A stretch of DNA of 64,000 nucleotides from Sphingobium_A sp965228065 (GCA_965228065.1 OZ245788.1:3720001-3784000); one strand, 5' to 3'; positions 53,673-62,651 are shown, counted from the stretch's first letter. Made by a program: numbers and translations. The notes: a model not told the origin generated them from the sequence alone.

Positions 53673-54973
53673 TACCAGCGGCGCTCGAACCTGTTGCGGA
53701 GATAGATCGCCAGCCCGTTCATGGTGAGCAGGAAGACGAGGAGGACGATAATGGCGGCGGACGTCTTTTCGACGAAGCCGCGGCTGACTTCGTCCGACCA
53801 GAGGAAGATCTGGACGGGAAGCACGGTGGCGGGATCGGTGATGCCGCTCGGCGGCGTCGCGATGAACGCGCGCATGCCGATCATCAGCAGCGGCGCGGTT
53901 TCGCCCAGTGCACGCGCCATGCCGATGATCGTGCCGGTCAGGATACCGGGCAGCGCCAGCGGCAGGACGTGGTGGAACACCACCTGCACCGGCGAGGCGC
54001 CGACACCATAGGCCGCGTCACGGATGGACGGGGGGACGGACTTGATCGCGTTGCGCCCGGCGATGACGATGACGGGCATCGTCATCAGCGCCAGCGTCAG
54101 GCCGCCGACGATCGAGGCCGAGCGCGGCAGGTGCATGAAGTTCAGGAACACCGCCAGGCCGAGCAGACCGAAGATGATCGACGGCACGGCCGCCAGATTG
54201 TTGATCGAAACCTCGATCAGGTCGGTCCAGCGATTGCGCGGCGCATATTCCTCCAGATAGACGGCGGAGAGCACGCCGACCGGGAAGGCGAGCAGCAGCG
54301 TCACCAGCATCGTGATCAGCGAACCCTTGAGCGCACCCCAGATGCCGACGCGCATCGGGTCGGTCGAATCCGACGCGGTCAGGAAGTTCACGTTGAAATC
54401 GGTGCTGAGCCGCCCGGCCTTGTCGAGCATGGCGTGCGCGGTGCGGGCCGCGGCATCGCCGCCGCTGCCCTTGGCGACCAGATCGATACCGGTCGAGACG
54501 GGCACGGCCACATCCACCTTGCGCGTCAGGATCGACGGATCGGCTTCGATCGCGTCGCGCACCGACAACCAGGCGCCGTCGGAGACCATCGTCGGGCCCT
54601 GTGGGCCGAATGCGGCCGCTGCGGCCTTCGACGTTGTCCCTTCAAGGTCGACCGCGGCCAGCGCGGCGCGCCCGCCATCGCCATGCAGCGTCGACGGATC
54701 GAGCGCGAGGCCGGCTTGCGGGAAATCGATCGGCAGCTGGACTTCGGTCTGCGTGAAACCGCGCGCGCCATTGCCGATCATCGTGAACAGCAGGAATGCG
54801 AGGAACGCGACCGAGATCGTCACGGACGCCAGTCCGAGCAGGCGGAAACGCCGTTCCGCGGCGTAGCGCCGACGGATCCGCGTCTGCATCGCATCGGTCT
54901 TCCAGTCGGTCGGCGCGCGCGGGGCGGGCTCGGCCGGGGAGACGGGCGATTGGGCGACTATCGTGTCACTCAT
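53672..54973 (-). CDS. pstA: Phosphate ABC transporter permease PstA, with long N-terminal domain
   Basis: 433 residues, longer than the common PstA of about 290. A cytoplasmic start with RRRYAAERRFRLLGLASVTI and a membrane span is followed by an extracytoplasmic insertion of about 130 residues (DUF3333-like). Then comes the permease core (LITMLVTLLLAFPVGVLSAVYLEEYA, in part; GTIIGMARALGETAPLLMIG EAA-type loop). Forms the membrane channel with PstC. Overlaps pstC by 8 nt. Confidence 0.94.
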   Translation of the reverse strand: MSDTIVAQSPVSPAEPAPRAPTDWKTDAMQTRIRRRYAAERRFRLLGLASVTISVAFLAFLLFTMIGNGARGFTQTEVQLPIDFPQAGLALDPSTLHGDGGRAALAAVDLEGTTSKAAAAAFGPQGPTMVSDGAWLSVRDAIEADPSILTRKVDVAVPVSTGIDLVAKGSGGDAAARTAHAMLDKAGRLSTDFNVNFLTASDSTDPMRVGIWGALKGSLITMLVTLLLAFPVGVLSAVYLEEYAPRNRWTDLIEVSINNLAAVPSIIFGLLGLAVFLNFMHLPRSASIVGGLTLALMTMPVIVIAGRNAIKSVPPSIRDAAYGVGASPVQVVFHHVLPLALPGILTGTIIGMARALGETAPLLMIGMRAFIATPPSGITDPATVLPVQIFLWSDEVSRGFVEKTSAAIIVLLVFLLTMNGLAIYLRNRFERRW

Positions 54974-56357
54974 AAGCTTCCCGGTATTTTTTGACGACGC
55001 GGAGTGCGACGATGTTGAGCAGCAGCGTGATGACGAACAGCACCAGGCCCAGCGCGAAGGCGGCGAGCGTCTTGGCGCTGTCGAATTCCTGATCGCCGGT
55101 CAGCAACTGGACGATCTGGGTGGTGACGGTGGTCACGCTGGAGAAGGGATTGGCGGTCAGGTTCGCGGCAAGGCCGGCGGCCATGACCACGATCATCGTC
55201 TCGCCGATCGCGCGGCTGACGGCGAGAAGCACGCCGCCGACAACGCCCGGCAGGGCCGCGGGCAGCAGCACCTTGCGGATCGTCTCTGACGATGTGGCGC
55301 CCATGGCGAGCGATCCATCCTTCATCGCCTGCGGCACCGCGGCGATCGAATCGTCGGCCATGGAGGAGACGAAGGGGATGATCATCACGCCCATCACGAG
55401 GCCGGCGGCGAGCGCGGATTCGGACGATGCGCTGCTGATCCCGATCGCGACCGCGAAATCGCGCAGCGCGGGGGCGACGGTGAGTGCGGCGAAATAGCCA
55501 TAGACTACGGTCGGGACGCCGGCGAGGATCTCGAGGATCGGCTTCACCCAGCGCCGCGTGGACGCCTTGGCATATTGGGTCAGGTAGATGGCGCTCATCA
55601 GGCCGAGCGGGATCGCGACGATCATCGCGATGATCGCACCGATGAAGATGGTGCCCCAGAACAAGGGCACCGCGCCGAATGCACCCGACGATCCGACCTG
55701 GTCGGCGCGGATCGCGGTCTGCGGGCTCCATTGGGTGCCGAACAGGAACTCGATGGGGGACACCATCGAAAAGAAGCGGGCCGATTCGAAGATCAAGGAT
55801 GCGACGATGCCGATGGTCGTCAGGATCGCGACGAGCGAGGCCGCCAGCAAGGTACCCATCACCAGTCGCTCGACACGGGTGCGCGCCCGGAAATCGGGGC
55901 GGACGCGGGTGAAGGCATAGGCGCCACAGGCAAAGGCGAGCAGCAGCGCGACGACCGCGCCGATTGTGCCGTAGAAGCGCAGCGCCTTGGCATAGGCCGG
56001 GGCAAGCGAGGCAGATTGCGCGTGGAAGCCGGCGGCAAGCGATCCGTCGGCCAGCGCGCGCGCCTCACCCAGGATCGCCGAACGCTCCATGCCGAAGGCG
56101 GGAAGGGCGGATGCTGCGGGGCTGGCGAGCACCGCCTGGGTGATGAGCCCGGGCGAGACCGCGGCCCAGACCGCCAGGAACAGCAGTGCAGGCCCCGCCA
56201 CCCACAGCCCGACATACCAGGCGTGATACGCGGGCAGCGAATGTGGCCGCTGCGATGCGGGGCCGGTGATCACGAAGCGCGACGCACGAACCCGCGCGCT
56301 GATCCAAGCGATCAGCCCGAGACCCAGCACCAGAAAGAGAAGAGCGAGGGTGGACAC
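54966..56357 (-). CDS. pstC: Phosphate ABC transporter permease PstC
   Basis: 463 residues, also longer than the common form. N-terminal spans and a periplasmic insertion (ARALADGSLAAGFHAQSASL) precede the permease domain (VPLFWGTIFIGAIIAMIVA; SAIYLTQYAKASTRRW; AVSRAIGETMIVVMAAGL, the coupling loop). Pairs with PstA. Read after pstS with a repeat of about 140 nt between. Confidence 0.94.
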   Translation of the reverse strand: MSTLALLFLVLGLGLIAWISARVRASRFVITGPASQRPHSLPAYHAWYVGLWVAGPALLFLAVWAAVSPGLITQAVLASPAASALPAFGMERSAILGEARALADGSLAAGFHAQSASLAPAYAKALRFYGTIGAVVALLLAFACGAYAFTRVRPDFRARTRVERLVMGTLLAASLVAILTTIGIVASLIFESARFFSMVSPIEFLFGTQWSPQTAIRADQVGSSGAFGAVPLFWGTIFIGAIIAMIVAIPLGLMSAIYLTQYAKASTRRWVKPILEILAGVPTVVYGYFAALTVAPALRDFAVAIGISSASSESALAAGLVMGVMIIPFVSSMADDSIAAVPQAMKDGSLAMGATSSETIRKVLLPAALPGVVGGVLLAVSRAIGETMIVVMAAGLAANLTANPFSSVTTVTTQIVQLLTGDQEFDSAKTLAAFALGLVLFVITLLLNIVALRVVKKYREAYE

Positions 56358-56379
56358 GTGAATCCTTAGCTGACGGTAA

Positions 56380-56480
56380 CAACGCCCGTTCGGGCCGAGC
56401 CTGTCGAGGCCCTGTCCTTCTTGCCGAAGCGGAGAAGGGGAAAGGGCAGTCCTTCGACAGGCTCGGGACGAGCGGTGTAG
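56380..56480. repeat. Dispersed repeat between pstS and pstC
   Basis: Contains GGCCGAGCCTGTCGAGGC and its inverse CCTTCGACAGGCTCGGGACG, a unit related to the repeats at 22326-22390. A hairpin here could lower pstCAB expression relative to pstS. Confidence 0.55.
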
Positions 56481-56499
56481 GGGCCGGGTGTGGCCAGGC

Positions 56500-57543
56500 T
56501 CACTTCAGGTCTTTGCCGTCCATGAACTTCAGTGCGCGTGCGGTCTCGGCGTTGACGGCGCGGACCGTATCGGGCGACGCGATCAGTCCGCGGCGGGCCA
56601 GATAGCCATCGGCGTTCCAGGCGCTGGCATATTCGGCGACGAACTCCTTGAGCCCCGGTACGGCCTTGAGATGCGCGCCCTTGACGTAGATGAACATGGC
56701 GCGCGCACCGGGATAGGTGAAGTCGGAGATGGTCTCATAGGTCGGCGCGATGCCGTTGATCTTCACGCCGCGTACCGCGTTCAGATTCTCCTCTAGGAAG
56801 CTGTAACCCAGAACGCCGATCGCGGTGGGGTTCGACGTCAGCTTCTGGACGATGAGATTGTCGTTCTCGCCCTGCTCGACATACACCTTGTCCTCGCGGA
56901 CCTTGGTGCAGATCGTCTTGTGCTTCTCGACATCGACTTCCTTGAGCGCCTTCATCGCCGGATCGGCGTCGCAGCCCTTTTCAAGGATCAGTTCGGCCAG
57001 CGAATCGCGCGTGCCCGATGTGGAGGGGGGGCCGAGCACCTGGATCGCGATCGCGGGCAGCGCCGGGTTCACGTCTTTCCAGGTCTTGGCGGTTTGCGGC
57101 TTGCCATAGGGGGTGGCGGCGAGTGCCTTGTAGATATCCTGGACGGTCAGCGACAGCGCCGGGCCGTTATTCGCTTCGATCAGCGCCAGGCCGTCGATGC
57201 CGATCTGGATCTCGACAATGTCGTTCACGCCGTTCTTCTGGCAATCCTCGAACTCGGACTTCTTCATCCGGCGCGACGCATTCTCGATATCGGGATGCTG
57301 GACGCCGACGCCCGCGCAGAACAGCTTCATGCCCGAACCGGTGCCGGTCGATTCGACCACTGGCGCCTTGAACTGGGTGTTCTTGCTGGCGAACTGCTCT
57401 GCGACGGCCTTGGTAAAGGGGTAGACGGTCGACGACCCGACCACCTTGATCTGGTCGCGGCTGGCCCCCGCCGAATCGCCACCGGCGCCTCCACATGCGG
57501 CAAGCCCGAGCGGCAGCGCGAAAATGGCGATCTTCCTGAACAT
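56500..57543 (-). CDS. pstS: Phosphate ABC transporter substrate-binding protein
   Basis: 347 residues. The signal carries a lipobox (LPLGLAACGGAGG). Mature-protein motifs: VVGSSTVYPFTKAVAEQF, GTGSGMKLFCAGVGVQHPDI and a late SGTRDSLAEL, the phosphate-binding segments T-G-x-x-x-x-G and S-G-T. The cysteine-rich INASRRMK region is typical of this branch. Preceded by a Pho box and likely strongly induced by phosphate starvation. Confidence 0.95.
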   Translation of the reverse strand: MFRKIAIFALPLGLAACGGAGGDSAGASRDQIKVVGSSTVYPFTKAVAEQFASKNTQFKAPVVESTGTGSGMKLFCAGVGVQHPDIENASRRMKKSEFEDCQKNGVNDIVEIQIGIDGLALIEANNGPALSLTVQDIYKALAATPYGKPQTAKTWKDVNPALPAIAIQVLGPPSTSGTRDSLAELILEKGCDADPAMKALKEVDVEKHKTICTKVREDKVYVEQGENDNLIVQKLTSNPTAIGVLGYSFLEENLNAVRGVKINGIAPTYETISDFTYPGARAMFIYVKGAHLKAVPGLKEFVAEYASAWNADGYLARRGLIASPDTVRAVNAETARALKFMDGKDLK

Positions 57544-57620
57544 TCAAGTCTCCTGGATCCGCAACGATCTGCGGTCGACGCCGCGCTAGCAGCGAGTCTT
57601 GAGGCTTTTGTTTCATATTG

Positions 57621-57638
57621 GTGACGCTTTTATGACAG
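57621..57638 (-). promoter_or_regulatory. Pho box upstream of pstS
   Basis: CTGTCATAAAAGCGTCAC on the minus strand matches the two-heptamer PhoB site (CTGTCAT-N4-CTGTCAC, here GCGTCAC). It ends 78 nt before the pstS start codon. Confidence 0.85.
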
Positions 57639-57678
57639 CGTCCCCGAGTCTGTCTGGAAATGCGCCTTTGGCGCATCC

Positions 57679-57756
57679 CGCACCGGCCCGCTCCCCCACC
57701 CGGCCTCCCAGATTATACTGCCGTTGGGAGGCCGGGTGGGGGAGCGGGCCGGTGCG
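57679..57756. repeat. Dispersed palindromic repeat, copy B: perfect 32-bp stem
   Basis: Bases 57679-57710 are exactly complementary to 57725-57756 around a 14-nt loop. The right arm is near-identical to copy A at 19980-20010. It lies between phoR and the pstS promoter and could insulate or terminate the phoR transcript. Confidence 0.8.
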
Positions 57757-57798
57757 GCATTGGAAATGTGCCCTTCCGCACATTTCCCAAACAGACTC

Positions 57799-59001
57799 TC
57801 AGGGCGCGGTGGGCAATGTCACCGTTACTGTTGTCCCGGTCCCGGGAATGCTGGCGATATCGAGCCGGCCACGATGCCGTTCGACGATGTGCTTGACGAT
57901 CGAAAGGCCCAGTCCGGTCCCGCCCATTGCGCGGCTGCGGCCCGAATCGACGCGATAGAATCGCTCGGTCAGCCGCGGCAGATGCTTGGGGTCGATGCCG
58001 TCGCCCTCGTCCTCGACAGCCAGCCGCACCATGCCGGCATCGGCGGGGGATAGCGAGATGCGGACCGGGCTGCCGGCGCGGCCATATTTGACGGCGTTGC
58101 CGATGATGTTGTGCAGAAGCTGCGACAGTTGCGCGCGATCGCCCGCAACCGCTGGCAGATCGCTCGGTGCCTGCACGTCGAGAACACGATCGCGGCTTGC
58201 CGGCTGATCCTGGATCACGCGGGTCACTTCGCTCATCAGTGCGCGCAGGTCGATCGCTTCGTCGGGCGCGCGATGTTTCTCCGCTTCGATGCGCGACAGG
58301 GAGATCAGATCATCGACCAGCGTCTGCATGCGCTGCGCCTCTTTCATGATCACGCCCAGGAACCGCGTGCGTGTGGCTTCCTCTCCGCCGGCCTCGCCGC
58401 CCAAAGTTTCGGCGAAACCGAGGATCGCCGCGAGTGGCGTGCGCAGTTCGTGGCTGGCATTGGCGACGAAATCGACACGGATGCGTTCGGCGGCATGCGC
58501 CAGGCTGCGATCGACCAGATGAACGAGGCGGCGGCCATCGCTCAACTCTGCGACGCGCATCAGCCAGCGCTGATCGCGCGTGCCGAGCCCCATCAACTCG
58601 ATACCGCGATCGACCCCGCCGCTTAACGGCCGGGCAAGATGTTCGGACGCGGCGGGGTGACGAATCGCGGTGCGGACATCCTCGCCCAGGATATGGCGGC
58701 CAAGCAGCGTCAGCGCGGCGGTGTTGGCGACGACGATGCGTCCGTCGCGGATCAGCAGCAGCGGATCGGTCAACGCATCGAGCAATTCGTTGGCGCTGCC
58801 GCTTTGCGTCGCGTCGGTCGTCGGCGTCGGGGTGTCGGGCGTGGCTGCGCGTGGATAGATGGCGAGCAGGATCGCGCCGATGCCGCCGGTCAGGAAAATC
58901 AGGACCGATTCGAACGGCGCGCCAAGCGCGGCGCCGGCGAGCGCGGCGATCGTGACGATTGCGGTTGCGGCAATGGTCCAGGCGGAATCGAACGATCTCA
59001 T
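57799..59001 (-). CDS. phoR: Phosphate regulon sensor histidine kinase PhoR
   Basis: About 400 residues. Two N-terminal spans (IVTIAALAGAALGAPFESVLIF) are followed by a PAS-like region (DALTDPLLLIRDGRIVVAN). Then come the H box FVANASHELRTPLAAILGFAET and the ATPase lobe (LLHNIIGNAVKYG; DEGDGIDPKHLPRLTERFYR; GTGLGLSIVKHIVERH). Phosphorylates PhoB. Unlike many operons, phoR comes first here: phoR-pstS-pstC-pstA-pstB-phoU-phoB. Start uncertain (ATG 59031 also possible). Confidence 0.94.
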   Translation of the reverse strand: MRSFDSAWTIAATAIVTIAALAGAALGAPFESVLIFLTGGIGAILLAIYPRAATPDTPTPTTDATQSGSANELLDALTDPLLLIRDGRIVVANTAALTLLGRHILGEDVRTAIRHPAASEHLARPLSGGVDRGIELMGLGTRDQRWLMRVAELSDGRRLVHLVDRSLAHAAERIRVDFVANASHELRTPLAAILGFAETLGGEAGGEEATRTRFLGVIMKEAQRMQTLVDDLISLSRIEAEKHRAPDEAIDLRALMSEVTRVIQDQPASRDRVLDVQAPSDLPAVAGDRAQLSQLLHNIIGNAVKYGRAGSPVRISLSPADAGMVRLAVEDEGDGIDPKHLPRLTERFYRVDSGRSRAMGGTGLGLSIVKHIVERHRGRLDIASIPGTGTTVTVTLPTAP

Positions 59002-59119
59002 CGTTGCGCGCTTTATCCGATTTGTGGCCATGCGCGCGCGGAAATTTGGAGGCATGGTTAACGGCGTCGCCTCGCGCCGGATTTACGTTTATGCAAACAA
59101 GAGCGGGCATAAGGGCGGA

Positions 59120-59530
59120 ATGATGGATCAGCCGGACGACAGCGACGAAACCGGAAAACCCGCTGCCACGCGGCGACAGGCGCTGATGATCGGCGCGGTC
59201 GCGGCTTCGGCCGTGGTCTCGATTCGTCCCGCACTCGCTCAAGCCGCGGGGTCCGTGCTCAATTGCGAGATCCCGGTGCCCGACGCTGCGCGCGCGGGCA
59301 ATTATATCGCACCTGACGGGAGCCTCGTGCCATCCGACACGCCGGGGGCTTTCCCGCCGTCGCCGCGCCCGTTCAAGGGTGAGGAAGTCCGCTCCGCGCT
59401 GCGCAGCGGACGTTCGCTGCCCGGCACCGACCCGTCGCGTAGCCAGGCCTATACCAACTATATCCGCCGTCTTCAGCAGGGCCAGAGCGGCTTCACCTGC
59501 TACGCCTCGCTGCAGAATCCGCGGCGCTGA
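59120..59530 (+). CDS. Tat-signal small protein linked to HprK-related cassette
   Basis: 136 residues from ATG 59120 (GGGCGGA upstream; next codon also ATG). The twin-arginine signal TRRQALMIGAVAASAVVS ends before LAQA. The mature part has LNCEIPVPDAARAGNYIAPDG, a proline-rich stretch, QAYTNYIRRLQQGQSGFTCY and a basic end. Two Cys are probably a disulfide. It precedes the PqqD-like, kinase and nucleotidyltransferase genes by short gaps, so it is a candidate substrate or partner. Not otherwise recognised. Confidence 0.72.
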   Translation: MMDQPDDSDETGKPAATRRQALMIGAVAASAVVSIRPALAQAAGSVLNCEIPVPDAARAGNYIAPDGSLVPSDTPGAFPPSPRPFKGEEVRSALRSGRSLPGTDPSRSQAYTNYIRRLQQGQSGFTCYASLQNPRR

Positions 59531-59540
59531 CCACCCCGTC

Positions 59541-59819
59541 ATGGGGGATATCATTTACCGGGCGGATCCGCCTGAAGCGCGCAGTCTCGTCGCGCTCGAC
59601 GCGCTCGACCTGATCTATCATCGTCCATCGGGCATGACGCATGTCGTTGCCGAGCCTGTTCCGCAGATGCTCGATGCGCTGGCCGAGGGGCCGGCGGATG
59701 CCACGACGCTGGTGGCGCGGCTGGCCGCGCGTCACGATTTCGATGTCGCAGGCGCAGTGGAAGCGATCGCGGCGCGGCTGGCCGAGCTTGAGGCGATCGG
59801 CCTGGTTCAGCGCGCATGA
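59541..59819 (+). CDS. PqqD-family peptide-chaperone-like protein (HPr-rel-A type)
   Basis: 92 residues of the PqqD fold: LVALDALDLIYHRPSGMTHVV, EPVPQMLDALAEGPADATTLVARLAARHDFD (in part), AIAARLAELEAIGLVQ. PqqD proteins hold a precursor peptide for a modifying enzyme. The copy here belongs to the type found next to HprK-related kinases. Overlaps the kinase gene by ATGA (59816-59819). No radical-SAM enzyme is adjacent. Confidence 0.8.
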   Translation: MGDIIYRADPPEARSLVALDALDLIYHRPSGMTHVVAEPVPQMLDALAEGPADATTLVARLAARHDFDVAGAVEAIAARLAELEAIGLVQRA

Positions 59820-60682
59820 GATATCGGCTCGGCCTTCGCATCGGCCCGGTGGGCTTCCGCATAGGATCGGCCTGGCGACAGCCGATCGCGGCGCTGCGTA
59901 CGCTTTATGCCGGCTATCCGGCACCCGAGGATGGCGTGGCCGATTTCACGGTGCGTCTGGAGCCGGAGCGGCCATGGCGGCGTATCCTGCGGCCGTCGGT
60001 GGCGATCCATGGCGATTTCACCTTGCCCGACGCGGCGCCGCTGCCGCTTGCCCAGGGTTTGCTCGCCGCCGAAATGGGGATGAATCTGCAGATGGCGCTG
60101 GGCCAGCGCCGCTATCTGCTGCTGCACGCCTCCGCGGTGGAGCGCGATGGGCGCGCATTGCTGATGACCGGGCATTCTGGTGCAGGAAAATCGACGCTGG
60201 CGGCAATGCTGGGCGAGCGCGGCTGGCGCTTCATGGGCGACGAATTCGCTTTGCTCGATCCCGATACCGGCCGGCTCCATGCCTTTCCCCGGCTGGTCAG
60301 CCTGAAGAATGCGGCGATCGCAGCGATGGAGGCGGAGGTTTCGCCCGATCGGTTCGGCCCGTTGCTCAGCGGCACGCCCAAGGGTGATATCCGCCATCTG
60401 CGCCCCAATCGCGCGGCGCTGGCGGCGATGGACGTGCCCGCGCGCCCGGCGCTGATCCTGTTTCCGCGCTATGGGTTCGAAGCGGCGGACCGGCCGGTGG
60501 GCGGCAGCGAGGCGTTCGTGCGGCTCACCCAGGCATCGACCAACTATGTTGCAATGGGCGAACCCGCCTTTGCTGCGCTTTCCGCACTGGTCCGCGACGT
60601 ACCGAGCCGCGCGATCGACTATCCCGACACCGAAGGGGCGGTATCGCTCGTTGAGCGGCTCTGGGCGGAGGAGAGCCGATGA
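59816..60682 (+). CDS. HprK-related kinase A
   Basis: 288 residues. Related to the C-terminal domain of HPr kinase: LLLHASAVERDGRALLMTG, Walker A GHSGAGKSTLAAMLGERGW, FMGDEFALLD with the conserved D-E, and LKNAAIAAMEAE. It lacks the N-terminal sensor domain of true HprK. Substrate unknown; in this cassette the partner could be the Tat-signal or another peptide. Coupled to the PqqD-like gene. A REP-type repeat separates it from the nucleotidyltransferase. Confidence 0.85.
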   Translation: MRYRLGLRIGPVGFRIGSAWRQPIAALRTLYAGYPAPEDGVADFTVRLEPERPWRRILRPSVAIHGDFTLPDAAPLPLAQGLLAAEMGMNLQMALGQRRYLLLHASAVERDGRALLMTGHSGAGKSTLAAMLGERGWRFMGDEFALLDPDTGRLHAFPRLVSLKNAAIAAMEAEVSPDRFGPLLSGTPKGDIRHLRPNRAALAAMDVPARPALILFPRYGFEAADRPVGGSEAFVRLTQASTNYVAMGEPAFAALSALVRDVPSRAIDYPDTEGAVSLVERLWAEESR

Positions 60683-60702
60683 GCCTCCGTCACAAGAGCA
60701 TC

Positions 60703-60780
60703 CGTCATTGCGAGCGCAGCGCGGCAATCCAGACTGCGCGCGGGGCTCTTCTGGATTGCTTCGCTACGCTCGCAATGACG
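60703..60780. repeat. REP-type palindrome between kinase and nucleotidyltransferase
   Basis: CGTCATTGCGAGCG (60703) and CGCTCGCAATGACG (60767-60780) are the outer arms of an imperfect stem spanning 78 bases, with GCAATCCAGA/TCTGGATTGC inside. It matches the common GTCATTGCGAGCG-type dispersed repeat. Confidence 0.75.
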
Positions 60781-60797
60781 ACAAGCGGTGGTCCGGC

Positions 60798-61802
60798 ATG
60801 AAGGCGCTCGCCGATGCGTTGCGCGATCCCGCAAGCACCGCGCGGCTCGACGCGCAGGGCTGGACGGGGCTGATCACCGCCGCGCGCGCTGAGCAGCTGA
60901 TCGGCAGCCTCGCTTTTCGCCTGGAGGGGCAAGACATGCCGCGCGCTGCCGCGCGCATCCTGGCGGATGCCCGCGCCTCGGCGGAGCAATGGCGACGTTC
61001 GGCATTGTGGGAGGCGGAGATGGCGCGCCGTGCGCTTGCCGCGCTCGACGTGCCGGTGATCCTGATGAAGGGCACGGCCTATGCCGCGACCAGCATGGAT
61101 GCGGGGGTGGGGCGCTCGATCGGCGATCTCGATATCATGGTGCCGCGCGCGGTGCTCGGCGCCGTGGAGGCCGCGTTGCTCGCCGCCGGCTGGGAATGGG
61201 TGAAGCCGGATCCTTATGACGACGCCTATTATCGCGAGCATATGCACGAGCTGCCGCCGCTGATCCATCGCGAGCGCGACCGGATGATCGACGTGCATCA
61301 CACGATCCTGCCGCTGACGGCCGGGGGCACGCCCGATGCTGCAGCGATGGTGGCGGATAGCGTGCTGCTCGCCGATGGCCTGCGGACCTTCTCTCCCGAA
61401 GATATGGTGCTGCACGGCGTCGCGCATCTTTTCGCCGATGGCGATCTTGCCGGTGGGTTGCGCAATCTGTGGGATCAGGATCGGCTGCTGCGGGAATTGA
61501 GCGAGGTGCCTGGATTTTGGCTCCGTCTCGGCGAGCGGGCCCGCCTGCATGGCCTTACTTCACACCTCGCGCTGGCGCTGCGCCTGACTCGGCGGCTCTA
61601 CGCGACGCCAGTCGATCCGGTGCTGGCAGGGCGTTGGGGCGTGTTTGACGGTTGGTTCGCCCGCCGGTTGCTGGCGCGAGACGGCTGGGGCCGCTCGACG
61701 CACAAATTCACCCAATTCGCCTTTTATGTTCGTTCGCACTGGCTGCGCATGCCGCCGCTGATGCTGGCGCGGCATTTGTGGACCAAGTGGCGGAAGGGAT
61801 AA
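60798..61802 (+). CDS. Nucleotidyltransferase-family protein of the HprK-related cassette
   Basis: 334 residues of the uncharacterised nucleotidyltransferase fold (NTP_transf_5 type): VILMKGTAYAATSMD, SIGDLDIMVPRAVLG with D-x-D, HTILPLTAGG, and LHGVAHLFADGDLAGGLRNLWD (in part), with helical C-terminus RLGERARLHGLTSHLALALR. Expected to transfer a nucleotide to protein, peptide or small molecule. ATG 60798 is taken; the repeat upstream makes earlier starts unlikely. Fourth gene of the cassette. Confidence 0.83.
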   Translation: MKALADALRDPASTARLDAQGWTGLITAARAEQLIGSLAFRLEGQDMPRAAARILADARASAEQWRRSALWEAEMARRALAALDVPVILMKGTAYAATSMDAGVGRSIGDLDIMVPRAVLGAVEAALLAAGWEWVKPDPYDDAYYREHMHELPPLIHRERDRMIDVHHTILPLTAGGTPDAAAMVADSVLLADGLRTFSPEDMVLHGVAHLFADGDLAGGLRNLWDQDRLLRELSEVPGFWLRLGERARLHGLTSHLALALRLTRRLYATPVDPVLAGRWGVFDGWFARRLLARDGWGRSTHKFTQFAFYVRSHWLRMPPLMLARHLWTKWRKG

Positions 61803-61961
61803 CTAGAGCCCCTCCCCTTCAGGAGTACGGCAGCTTTCGGCCCTATCCGGGGGATAGGGCTGCTGTCGCACTGGGTTGGGGTGGGGGAGTCGCTGGCACC
61901 GCAGCTCGAGACATTCGTCTCTCGCGACCCACCCCCAACCCCTCCCTTGAAAGGGAGGGGC
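61803..61961. repeat. Dispersed repeat with nested hairpins
   Basis: GAGCCCCTCCC and GGGAGGGGCTTAA arms enclose GGTTGGGGTGGGGGAGTCG and its inverse CGACCCACCCCCAACCCC. It lies between convergent genes, so it may also terminate transcription. Confidence 0.65.
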
Positions 61962-62651
61962 TTAAGTGGCGCCCAGCTTTCGCAAGGTCGGAATCAGATC
62001 CTCATAGCGGTCGATGATCGCGTCGGCGCCGAGTTCCTCTGCAGGACCACCGAGAAAGCCGAAGCGGACGACGATGCTGGGAACGCCCGCATTTTTTGCG
62101 GCCATCACGTCGTAGATCGAATCGCCGACAAATGCCGCGCGGCCCCCGCCGGCGCGGCGGATCATCTCGTGAATGGGCGCGGCTGAGGGCTTGGCGTTGC
62201 CCTTGCCCATGGTGTCGCCGCCGATCAGCGCGACGAAACGGTCGCGCAGGCCGAGTTCGACCAGCAATTTGTTCGCCAGTCGCTCGAACTTGTTGGTGCA
62301 GATCGCTGCCTTCACACCCAGCGCATCGAGCGCGTCCAGTGCCTCGATCATTCCGGGAAAGGGCACGCTGCCTGCCGAGACATTGGCTTCATAATGATCG
62401 AGCAGCGCATGGTAGAGCTGTTTCAGCTCGTCCTCTTCGCAGCCGCCGCTCTCGGCAAGGCCACGCTCCAGCATCCGTTTGGCACCGCCGCCGATCATCG
62501 GTCGTACCGTTTCCGCGTCGAGCAGCGGCCGGCCGGCGAGCGCCAGGGCATGATTGACCGCGCCGGTCAGGTCCGCGCTGGTGTCGAGAAGGGTGCCGTC
62601 CAGGTCGAAACCGACGAGCTGAAACGGAAAGGCGACGGGGCTGTCTTGCAT
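61962..62651 (-). CDS. gph: Phosphoglycolate phosphatase (HAD superfamily)
   Basis: 229 residues of HAD subfamily I: nucleophile motif VGFDLDGTLLDTSADL, Thr motif AAICTNKFERLANKLL, and the Mg-binding GKGNAKPSAAPIHEMI...FVGDSIYDVMAAKNAG (given in parts). Likely hydrolyses 2-phosphoglycolate from DNA repair. ATG 62651 starts MQDSPVAFPF; ATG 62663 is also in frame. Divergent from glmU. Confidence 0.9.
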   Translation of the reverse strand: MQDSPVAFPFQLVGFDLDGTLLDTSADLTGAVNHALALAGRPLLDAETVRPMIGGGAKRMLERGLAESGGCEEDELKQLYHALLDHYEANVSAGSVPFPGMIEALDALDALGVKAAICTNKFERLANKLLVELGLRDRFVALIGGDTMGKGNAKPSAAPIHEMIRRAGGGRAAFVGDSIYDVMAAKNAGVPSIVVRFGFLGGPAEELGADAIIDRYEDLIPTLRKLGAT

